NCBI GenBank assembly: GCA_963573305.1 | Contig: OY754327.1 | Location: forward strand, 55,606,244-55,670,243 | Reading direction: 5' to 3' | DNA: 64,000 bases | DNA from: Pyrrhosoma nymphula | Lineage: Eukaryota; Arthropoda; Insecta; Odonata; Coenagrionidae | Part shown: piece by piece, positions 60,001 to 64,000 of the stretch | How positions within the stretch are numbered: the first letter of the stretch is position 1 | Layout of the letters: every line of letters begins with the position of its first letter | The notes under the pieces: model-generated | Databases searched by the model: none | What the model was told of the DNA's origin: nothing | What the model saw: the letters and a program-made list of their open reading frames with translations, nothing else | Program-made: the position numbers and the translations under genes

Positions 60001-63000
60001 CCCAATACGTAGCGTAAACCACCTAAGGGCCCATTTTGGGACCTTTTGGGGCCCTGACATATGTTGAGATAGTATAAAAACCTTCTCCTTGAAAAAAATA
60101 CATATATTTCAAACACATACAACTTTCATAGTGATCGGTAAAACGGTGTCGAAGTCTATTAATCTCGGACAGACAGATATACAAACATCCATTTATATAT
60201 ACATAGATATCAACCAGGAGTTAAATTATTTTACAGGTAAAATTTTCACAAACATTCAAGCCAAAAAATTATTTGAAAAAGAGACTTGTCAAGGTCTTAG
60301 GTCAAACTTCAATCAAAAATGCAAAAATGTAATCACCCGCTGTCACTAATGACAGGACAGACCTCATTGTAGTGTGTAGTGATGAGTGAAGCAGGCATTG
60401 TTACTCTCAAGGCATCATCATCGTAGTCACCATCATCAATAAGTCTTATTCGCGTATATTGGACTGCGGTATCGCAGCGGCAGAATAATATGCTCTTTTA
60501 CACTTGAAACTAAACATTCGAAGAACATGCGAAAAAATGTTGAACGAATGTTACACCACAAGTGACTTTAAATCAAACGAGCTTTGTAAATATTAGAGAA
60601 CCACGAAGCGTTTTCAAAATGGCTCGTAATACATCACGCGCAAGGAGGGTGGAAGCGGCGACAGCTTTCTTAAATTATTACGGAAAATACTATCATCTAT
60701 ACAACAAAAAATCCGCACATAACCACAATAGATTTTTAAGAATAAAGATCCTGAATGAGATGGTGGCGAGTGTGGAACCTTTCTGCCCTGAAACGATGAC
60801 GTGAAGGTGAAAGTGGATACCTTACGTAGTCAGTTAGGTGCAGAAGAGCAGCGAATAAAATCGTCAATGAAGAGCGGATGTTCCACAGACGAGGTGATAA
60901 CCATAAATATGTATATGTATACATTAAAATTTACCAATAAGTTTTGAATTTTATGCTAGCCCACTCGATGGTACGCATTGGGCTAATCATTAAACACTTT
61001 TTTTAGTGCCTAAAGAAAATGCCATCAGGCATATATAAAAAGTTCGCTTCTGTTAATAATATTCTAAATACGCATATTAAATTTCGATTACACAACTGTA
61101 CCCCATTTAACGGCGGCAATGCAATTTACAATATTCTGCAGTATACGTTGAATTTCCCATGTCATTCCAGGTTTATTCCATTCCAGGTTCCTACATGTAG
61201 GTACCATGACAGTTAAAGCAAAAGTGCAGAAAATTTCGTGGTAGATTAACTACTAAGACAAGGGTAATTTAAAAAATGTATTTACGTAATACATATTCAA
61301 TAATTTATTATACTGAGAGAACAATTACTATTTGTTTTAGAACAGTAACAAAATGGTTACATTCATCAACATTCATGTTAATACATAAAAAATTTAATAA
61401 AAAAGTTAATTAGTTTAGAACACTTTACTATGATGCCAAGGGGAGTCAGTTATAGAGTATGGGGATGCAACAGTATATGAACCACTGATAGGGGAATATG
61501 AGGTGGTTGAAGTTCAGAACGAAGATCAACTCAATTCTTTGCCTATGAAAATATGTGGTGATCTCGCGGAGACCTCTGTCTGTTCTAGCCATGCAGATGG
61601 GGTGACGACCAGGACCAACTAGCCAGGGCCCAGTTCAGCTTCAAAACCTATAAGGCCTAAGAGGAGGATTGATAGAGGTGACAACAAAGCCTCAAAATCA
61701 GATGAATTGCACGAAAAGATTCCTCCTTCCCGTAGTTGCGATTTCTAACTCCGTGTGTCGCAAGTTGCAAGTTATAGACACGGCAATGAATAAACATATG
61801 GATTAAAATCTTCGGCAGCAGCGCTGCCTAGCTTTTCGCAAAAGATAGGTCGCGCTGCAGTCTGCATGATTCCACTTCTGTGTCAAAAATGGCCGGTTTA
61901 ATTGGGAGGCCAATTCCGGTACCTTTATTTCCAGGATCTCCATTTGAATCACGGCCTTTCCTTATCAGAACCACCTTCTCTAGAGTGGCGGCGCCACAAT
62001 CTGCTTGGTCCTGATTTTTTGGTGCATGCGGAATGTTTGGCAACACCCACTGGGGCAAATTTAGGATCCATATGTATATTCATGGTGATTAAAAGGGTCC
62101 ATTTGATTCCATCCATCTGCTTCACTCGTGACTTCGACTTGCATGCGGTCGCTTGACGCAAGTCGCATGCATTGAAAGGGCCCTATAGACCGGGATTCGA
62201 GAAACGATAACTTAAGAGAATTCAATATCATCTCAAGCATAAGGTTTCCATTGAATTATCCACTCATAACCCTGTTCCTGTTCCAATGAACTAACACGTG
62301 CTGGTTGTGTTAAACATTATTGGGTTATCTGTCAATTTCTAATGATTGTATTTTTCACTCCAATTATCATTTAGGTTTGCTTTCATGACATCTTCGGAGG
62401 CACAATGATAAATATTTTATGGAATGTTATATCTGGAGAAAGATATAACCACAATGACCCCAGCAACAAACAACTCACTACCAGCGTCAACAAATTTTTC
62501 CAGGCTAATGAGCTCACCAATAGGCTGCTTATTTTATTTCCTGGATTGGCAAGACTGTTTCCGTCTTTAGCAAGAACAAAGGAACTGCGAGAAACTTGCG
62601 AGCCCTTGTTCAAATTAGTTGAGGTACAGTATGACATATTGTTCCGTAATTTATTCCGTAACTTCCATTACTCCGTAAGATTTTTTATTCACCGGCATTG
62701 GTTTCAGCAATTGTAATCAGCATTGGTAATGAGTAACATCAATTATATGATTTAGTCAGTGTCCTAGGCCACAAAGATAGTTAATTTCTTCACAAAAACT
62801 GCCGCTTTTAGTAAAGCTCAAATTACGACTTTATGTGAATAATCAGCATCCGGACCCGGTGGCCGAGGGGTAAACCTGCTAATCTGAGTCCCGTCTGGGT
62901 TGGTTTTTCCCTGCCCAGGGCATGGGTGCTTCTATAAAGTTCTGGTGGTTCGACGCCTGAGAGACCTTATGATAAGTCAGAAATGGCTTATCGGAATCGC

Positions 63001-63801
63001 AGGGACATACGGACCACCAGAATCTTTCGGGAAAGCAAAAAGATGTGGCAGCAGCCGTTTTCTGCATCTCCATGACAAAAACAATTTCAACGGACCTCGC
63101 TAAATACTTCACATCTGGAAGTGTAATAACATCGAGTCTAGTCCATTCATATTTTATAAGTGTATTTTCTTGCTATAATTTAATAAGTATTCTAGTATCA
63201 TATGATAAAATATTTCAACTATTTAGCAGGAACTTTTTTAAAAGAATCATTTTCTCAATTTACCATAGCCAAGAAAACGACGAATTCTAACCCATCCTAC
63301 TATTGGGCCTCAGAGAAACCACGGCCAATGAGCATAAATGAACTTTATTTTATTTATAAAACTGGCATTAGAAATAATTAAATTAAACTTCCTACTAATC
63401 ATTATTTACCTTTTATTTACAGAATATGATTTCAGAGCATAAAAATACCATTGACTATAATAAATTACGGGATTTTACCGATGTCTATTTGAACGAGATA
63501 GAAAATAAAAAAACACGCCAATCATCATTTACTGGTTGGTTGATATTGGGTTAAAGTTGAGCTTGCCTTAAAATTAAGAGAAAAAGTAATTGATCGATTC
63601 CCAATCGATTTTTTTTCAAGACAAGCAAATGAGGGAAGTCTGCGCAGAGGTGCTGATTGGAGGGGCTGACACAACTTTCGCGACTCTGACATATGCCATG
63701 CTATTCATGGTACTGTTTCCTGAAGTCCAAAAGAAAGTTCAAGAAGAGTTGGACCAGAACGTCGGTAAAGGAAGAATGCCGTCCCTAGCAGAAATACCAA
63801 G
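32967..63801 (+). CDS. Cytochrome P450, CYP2 clan, exons 1-6 of an incomplete gene
   Basis: Six exons join in phase (1,1,0,0,1,2) to about 350 residues of the usual 500. In order: an N-terminal membrane anchor (residues about 7-19), the proline-rich hinge PPGP at about 28-31, the helix C motif WKEQR at 119-123, the CYP2-type FGGTMINILWNVISGERY, DFTDVYLNEIE, and the I-helix oxygen-binding motif GGADTT at 303-308. The enzyme would sit in the endoplasmic reticulum membrane and oxidise a hydrophobic substrate with a P450 reductase. The ExxR and Cys-haem motifs lie beyond 64000. The sequence pattern is of arthropod CYP2-clan type (CYP15/303/305-like), but I cannot fix the subfamily. If the AG at 63983-63984 starts exon 7, the frame meets TGA at 63998-64000. 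Confidence 0.88.
33055..35812. other. First part of P450 intron 1
   Basis: AT-rich sequence with short unrelated open frames. A small palindrome (TCTCTTGAATATATCAAGAGA) is at 33338-33358. I see no gene or recognisable repeat. Confidence 0.5.
35813..36062 (+). repeat. 250-bp dispersed repeat, copy 1
   Basis: It matches 44752-45006 in the same orientation through GGTACCCG, ATTCAACGGG, AAAAACATTGAACTTATTTT, AAGAAAACCACAAAGCC and CAGGTGCACGGAGAGATGAG. The class is unknown; it has no coding capacity. Confidence 0.8.
36164..37164 (+). pseudogene. LINE ORF1 remnant with PHD-like and FP25K-like parts
   Basis: It starts MPSSCISSVQLVKRSQ and shows ICNMCNGNYHLSCTTL, a truncated PHD-finger-like pattern. 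A coiled coil follows at 36392-36660 (LLERVKSLQENLSEFKTKLS). The segment 36800-37164 (DECYRLKTRS, SIIKVRFTRSKLARELL, NECLSTTNRKIYALAREY, LWIRDGKMFAREKDG) matches the RNA-binding domain common in ORF1 of these LINEs. Frames change at least twice, so no whole protein can be made. Confidence 0.7.
37195..39036 (+). pseudogene. LINE ORF2 remnant, endonuclease and partial RT
   Basis: The endonuclease is visible as LNLCHVNGQSISAHIDEF, ICVSESWLTS, RVGGGVCVYIKEKL, VLYRPP, ILCGDFNVDM and SEHDLVHVKY, with a TAA at 37609-37611. The RT follows after 38550 (NASGIDGISINFIKMIL, HYCPISILSALSKPLERLVF, QSGFRKDHSTQSALI, FDFSKAFNCVNHDILL) with more stops. The F/YxDD catalytic loop is not reached before the sequence ends. 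Confidence 0.8.
39037..39363 (+). repeat. Direct duplication of the P450 exon 2 border, upstream copy
   Basis: These 327 bp appear identical to 39939-40265 (offset 902). They carry the intron end, the acceptor and the first 45 bases of exon 2, then diverge into non-coding sequence, so this copy is a dead exon fragment that still has a good splice acceptor. Confidence 0.9.
39939..40265 (+). repeat. Direct duplication, downstream copy with the real exon 2
   Basis: This copy continues into the full exon 2. The 575 bp between copies (39364-39938) have no recognisable content. Confidence 0.9.
40221..40460 (+). CDS. P450 exon 2
   Basis: It follows TTCATATTTAG and encodes GPIKWPIMGNIFQMKTDG through REDFSGRLGNR and MNDGQRLG, ending at a GTAAGT donor. 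The 5' 45 bp and the upstream intron sequence are duplicated at 39037-39363. Confidence 0.9.
40855..42854 (+). pseudogene. Myb/SANT-like gene remnant inside the 40.7-44.0 kb element
   Basis: Exon 40855-41049 encodes MNNASKTTQRRFFRFIYERG and SSEEQMLLKELILVPDVIE. Exon 41129 onward encodes EEAWTVIEMKFHTK and WSQLRVKYDNLNKGTKRAI, together a zeste/NAIF1-type Myb/SANT domain. In-frame TAA codons occur at 41342-41344 and later. Small candidate exons lie near 41479 and 41760. The last part (42690-42854, KLELVALQKKLLLEADMRAQ) is the typical C-terminal coiled coil. It would bind DNA, but this copy cannot be read through. Confidence 0.7.
43178..43500 (+). repeat. SINE family X, copy 2 with tRNA head
   Basis: The head reads GTGTGGTGGCTAGAGTACTG (A-box region) and GGTTCAAATCCCGGCGG (B box). 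The body through GAGAGCACTTCTAGTATATT, GGACCCCTTGGCGCC and GCTGTCGGTCGCCTT matches 24331-24640. Confidence 0.8.
44223..44401 (+). CDS. P450 exon 3
   Basis: It encodes GIVNTDGEAWKEQRGFAYNH through NDIERATGGSTKGYSNP, with the helix C WxxxR motif. It ends at CCG/GTGAGT. The segment NIGKCSQEK has replaced the usual FGxG-like stretch. Confidence 0.88.
44752..45006 (+). repeat. 250-bp dispersed repeat, copy 2
   Basis: It is the partner of 35813-36062, roughly 85-90% alike by eye, and lies in P450 intron 3. Confidence 0.8.
45007..45950. other. Non-coding part of P450 intron 3
   Basis: No gene, repeat or RNA was recognised; short open frames here show no family features. Confidence 0.45.
45951..46008 (+). 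repeat. GATCACGACGACA minisatellite, block 1
   Basis: Degenerate 15-16-bp units (AGATCACGACGACATC, AGATCACACGACAACA, AGATCACGAAGACA) abut the 3' end of the CR1-like LINE. Further units lie at 52862-52888 in the same orientation and at 58893-58945 inverted. Confidence 0.75.
46128..46309 (-). pseudogene. C-terminal end of the CR1-like ORF2 beyond transposon B
   Basis: The minus strand continues the same protein with LEQLRIDIFQSDTENILL and REIFCRTDRYGNSFFPRT, stopping at 46128-46130. This is the usual CR1 C-terminus, so the two parts were contiguous before insertion. Confidence 0.85.
46310..47137 (+). repeat. Left terminal inverted repeat of transposon B
   Basis: It matches the reverse complement of 48985-49811 with only scattered differences, for example at 46451-46453, 46482 and 46532. 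Weaker similarity goes on to about 47170. Confidence 0.9.
46491..46572 (+). ncRNA. tRNA-like Pol III unit in the left arm of transposon B
   Basis: AGGTGGTTTGGTCCAGTGG with the A box at 46499-46511, the B box GTTCGATTCCC at 46543-46553, and seven T at 46566-46572 form a tRNA-gene-like layout. The A-box half resembles tRNA-Glu/Asp. The T stem pairs at only three of five positions and the anticodon arm is irregular (GCT-TCGG-AGC), so a functional tRNA is unlikely. It lies at the matching place to the unit in transposon A and shares AGGTGG and GGTCCAGTGGTTA with it. Confidence 0.65.
47334..48662 (-). pseudogene. Transposon B transposase-like gene, catalytic core deleted
   Basis: It starts MDSVPGTSSERNSSTSNEDG at 48662, followed by an acidic N-terminus. 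A frameshift near 48310-48330 leads to SPKKRRRVPLETKIKAVTVA (a basic patch), a helix-turn-helix region (LKRLEELQSW, TKRDKWDMIDKWTYDRF, TTRMLQQWAVAAASQF) and WTNRFKQKHKIRQRKVT. The protein then jumps to KEKFLLFTDSWAGQTNQALY, so the first catalytic block is missing. Residues TDSWAGQT probably hold the second catalytic Asp. After a break near 47600-47635 the Cys-rich tail follows (TKCDCGEQSFTRCSWC, CFKCLFDDYYPERC). It resembles CENP-B/pogo-type DDE transposases in layout; the exact family is not settled. Confidence 0.75.
48985..49811 (-). repeat. Right terminal inverted repeat of transposon B
   Basis: Mirror of the left arm, ending ACTCCCCTTG at 49811. Confidence 0.9.
49549..49622 (-). ncRNA. 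tRNA-like Pol III unit in the right arm of transposon B
   Basis: This is the inverted copy of 46491-46572, differing by at least one base next to the central hairpin (GGAGCGGAGGG against GGAGCGAAGGG). The T-run appears as A residues at 49549-49556. Confidence 0.65.
49812..52477 (-). pseudogene. CR1-like ORF2, endonuclease and RT, one frameshift
   Basis: The endonuclease runs from INFIVVNCRSVKNKRAEIEH and TESWLTEDV through IIGGDFNLPSINWDS, LDFFAVSH and ISDHRVIF. The RT shows NYRPISLTSIIGKILEHIV, GFRKGRSCETQLALF, DAFFLDFKKAFDTVPHNKLL, SGVPQGSVIGPLLF and the catalytic RLFADDAVIY. A frameshift near 50310-50330 is followed in the next frame by WSQEWGLELNLSKCTAVHF and the thumb region to about 49812, where transposon B begins. 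It is otherwise remarkably well kept. Confidence 0.88.
52531..52860 (-). repeat. Second fragment of the CR1-like LINE
   Basis: About 320 bp match 51056-51380 in the same orientation (CCCATCGCGTTGAATAGTGA to TTGCGCAGCGTAACT), with about ten differences. It abuts the truncated 5' end of the LINE and is followed by a minisatellite block at 52862-52888. Confidence 0.85.
52862..52888 (+). repeat. GATCACGACGACA minisatellite, block 2
   Basis: AGATCACGACGACAACAGAT then CACG; same orientation as 45951-46008. Confidence 0.7.
53045..53092. repeat. Long G-runs with a GC hairpin
   Basis: Runs of about 17 and 11 G are followed by GCGCAGCGCCCCCC. The tract could form a G-quadruplex on the + strand. Such tracts are also prone to sequencing error. 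Confidence 0.7.
53108..53119 (+). repeat. Target-site duplication, left copy
   Basis: TGCGGCAAAATA, identical to 58824-58835, bounds the I-like LINE. Confidence 0.85.
53299..57000 (-). pseudogene. I-like LINE ORF2 (endonuclease-RT-RNase H), one amber stop
   Basis: One frame of 1233 codons is broken only by TAG at 55399-55401, between NRRLVW and LERRNLLSTI. Endonuclease: LQWNCNGFYRHKEELAILI, CLQETHFK, LLGDFNAHDTLWG, IDLCITSS, CGSDHFPLLI. RT: NYRPISLTSCLCKIMERMV, CGFRRGRSTVEHLV, GVFFDMEKAYDRVW, ENGVPQGSVLSATLF and the catalytic LFVDDLAIFC. RNase H: IFTDGSKSDAA, YTAELLAIKMAL, IFTDSMSAL, WVPGHVGIAGNEKADAAAK. A zinc-type C-terminus follows (CDDCDCPLSVRHILMEC). The stop lies between endonuclease and catalytic RT motifs, so the product would lack polymerase unless the stop is read through. 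Confidence 0.9.
57070..58233 (-). CDS. I-like LINE ORF1, nucleic-acid-binding protein of 387 residues
   Basis: The start MEGKIQPPTKRSRPDTGGGE was preferred over an upstream ATG because it follows the long leader. Residues about 30-170 form the N-terminal domain (FLIRKVLSAAVPGDLRSAKK, LLMKNLHDIPVHVEVHRTLN). Two zinc knuckles follow at about 185-245 (CFQCQRFGHIATRC, CPRCSLEEHEGAEC, CVNCEGTHPAYSRKCP). The C-terminal part is Lys/Ala/Pro-rich. It binds the LINE transcript to form the retrotransposition particle. The frame is intact and ends 69 bp before ORF2. Confidence 0.88.
   Translation of the reverse strand: MEGKIQPPTKRSRPDTGGGETDSSACRRFLIMKCAKEGETLKRVSPFLIRKVLSAAVPGDLRSAKKLRDGSLLIETATPQQSDKLLLMKNLHDIPVHVEVHRTLNTSQGVISHYDLLYVEVDEIKREMASQGVVDARRLTTKRDGEVVKTTSVVLTFARDSLPDKVFVGYESVQVRPFIPAPMRCFQCQRFGHIATRCEGKATCPRCSLEEHEGAECTKDPRCVNCEGTHPAYSRKCPKMIEERKVMEIKTIDKIPYLEARKKFRALVAPTFSKFFASIATVKKTTQGTQTDNNENTKTADPKEAAKPAKATNPANKTQATDPGSPKKNPTKTTAGATQTKRGNSVSPGPSGLARLQPESMEEDECLSETEILRARTKGRRRNRIKR
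58234..58823 (-). promoter_or_regulatory. 5' UTR of the I-like LINE
   Basis: GC-rich leader of about 590 bp containing GTCGTAAGAGGCGACTAAAAG, a block common at the start of this class of insect LINEs. An internal promoter is expected here, but no specific element was identified. Confidence 0.5.
58824..58835 (+). repeat. Target-site duplication, right copy
   Basis: TGCGGCAAAATA, identical to 53108-53119. Confidence 0.85.
58893..58945 (-). repeat. GATCACGACGACA minisatellite, block 3 (inverted)
   Basis: CGTGATCTATTGTCTTCGTG and following units are the reverse complement of the blocks at 45951 and 52862. Confidence 0.7.
59120..60010 (+). repeat. Three diverged repeat units
   Basis: Units near 59120-59358, 59630-59745 and 59765-60010 share TATCTTGAGTGAAAGTA or TATCTTGAGCAGAAGTA, TTTTAAAAAGC and ACCACTGCACAAAACC. 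They are old relatives of one repeat, with an RTE-like tail inserted between the first two. Confidence 0.6.
59400..59545 (+). repeat. RTE-like 3' tail, copy 1
   Basis: AAATTGGTCCAGTAGTTTTTGCGTGAAGG-type sequence (59459-59487) followed by GACAGACAGACACC and TATATATGTATAG is the familiar 3' end of RTE-clade LINEs or SINEs that copy their tail. No coding part remains. Confidence 0.55.
60075..60215 (+). repeat. RTE-like 3' tail, copy 2
   Basis: TCATAGTGATCGGTAAAACG with GGACAGACAGATATACAAAC and TATATATACATAGAT follows the same plan as 59400-59545. Confidence 0.5.
60619..61760 (+). pseudogene. MADF-type DNA-binding gene remnant
   Basis: From MARNTSRARRVEAATAFLNY the sequence carries a MADF/Myb-SANT-like region (RIKILNEMVASVEPFC), a frameshift near 60795, then VKVKVDTLRSQLGAEEQRIK and SMKSGCSTDE up to a possible GTGATA donor at 60893. 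A later stretch (61445-61760) reads EYGDATVYEPLIGEYEVVEV, a TAG, then PIRPKRRIDRGDNKASKSDE, like the C-terminal part of such proteins. These genes often accompany Harbinger-type transposons; no transposase lies beside it. Confidence 0.55.
61780..62374. other. Non-coding end of P450 intron 3
   Basis: A short open frame at 61889-62011 (MAGLIGRPIPVPLFPGSPFE) has no recognised family. A direct CTTGACGCAAGTCGCATGC-like motif is near 62152-62170. Nothing else is supported. Confidence 0.35.
62375..62623 (+). CDS. P450 exon 4
   Basis: It follows ATTATCATTTAG and encodes VCFHDIFGGTMINILWNVIS through FFQANELTNRLL and FPGLARLFPSL, ending GAG/GTACAG. It lies 18 kb downstream of exon 3. Confidence 0.9.
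62852..63110 (+). repeat. tRNA-headed SINE, different family
   Basis: The head GACCCGGTGGCCGAGGGGTA resembles the A-box half of a tRNA-Leu/Ser. The B-box half (GGGTTGGTTTTTCCC) is degenerate. A body of about 180 bp follows. It lies in P450 intron 4. Confidence 0.5.
63423..63534 (+). CDS. P450 exon 5
   Basis: It follows TTATTTACAG and encodes NMISEHKNTIDYNKLRDFTD and VYLNEIENKK. The donor is GTTGGT, weaker than the others. Confidence 0.8.
63621..63801 (+). CDS. P450 exon 6
   Basis: It follows TTTTTTTCAAG and encodes MREVCAEVLIGGADTTFATL and the helix J/J' region VQKKVQEELDQNVGKGRMPS, ending AAG/GTATGG in phase 2. Confidence 0.9.
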
Positions 63802-64000
63802 GTATGGCAAATACCTGGGGACTGCATGGATTATTTAATATTTCCCGAAAATTACTTATGGTGTCCAGAACAGCAAATCTGTGACAATGCATTAACGACT
63901 GACCGCCACATGCAAATAACCTTAAATCATTTTATCCTTTAGAATGAAAAACTCATTTTTATCCTACTCATTTTTATGCCCTAGGCTTCAACAACGATGA

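Noticed and set aside
1..64000. CRISPR arrays, bacterial operons or riboswitches
   Set aside because: The sequence is eukaryotic; no regularly spaced repeats or bacterial gene layout was seen.

Overview
This is eukaryotic DNA, AT-rich and dense in repeats, and almost certainly from an arthropod (most likely an insect; the species cannot be named). The evidence is spliced genes with GT/AG junctions, a CYP2-clan cytochrome P450 on the + strand, PIF/Harbinger, Copia, Gypsy, I-like and CR1-like elements, and tRNA-headed SINEs.

Host genes. (1) A five-exon + strand gene of unknown function (11852-28586, about 315 residues). Its exons join in phase, and its first intron was enlarged by a Harbinger transposon that itself holds a Gypsy element. 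(2) The last two exons of a possible - strand gene (32375-32117) with a polyadenylation signal. (3) A cytochrome P450 whose first six exons lie at 32967-63801; the haem-binding end is outside the window. Its introns of 7.2, 3.8 and 18 kb hold most of the mobile DNA in the right half.

Mobile DNA, left to right: HARBI1 remnant (254-1180, -); Copia element (3014-10787) split by transposon A (5434-8803); Harbinger element (about 12143-21755) with convergent transposase and Myb/SANT genes, split by a very young Gypsy deletion derivative (14549-18400); SINEs and MITEs (20-26 kb); decayed LINE (36.1-39.0 kb); a transposase-less element carrying a SANT gene (40675-43985); CR1-like LINE (about 46009-52530, -) split by transposon B (46310-49811); full-length I-like LINE with a 12-bp target duplication (53120-58823, -); RTE-like tails; a MADF gene remnant; another SINE.

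Most interesting: transposons A and B belong to one family. Each has very long terminal inverted repeats (about 1.04 and 0.83 kb), ends in CAAGGGGAG, and is flanked by a 3-bp TRA target duplication (TGA, TAA). Each inverted repeat carries, about 190-200 bp from the outer end and pointing inward, a tRNA-like segment with A box, B box and a T-run terminator. The central gene encodes a DDE-type transposase-like protein with a Cys-rich C-terminus; its catalytic core is deleted in both copies. All coordinates and homologies come from reading the sequence by eye; no searches were run.
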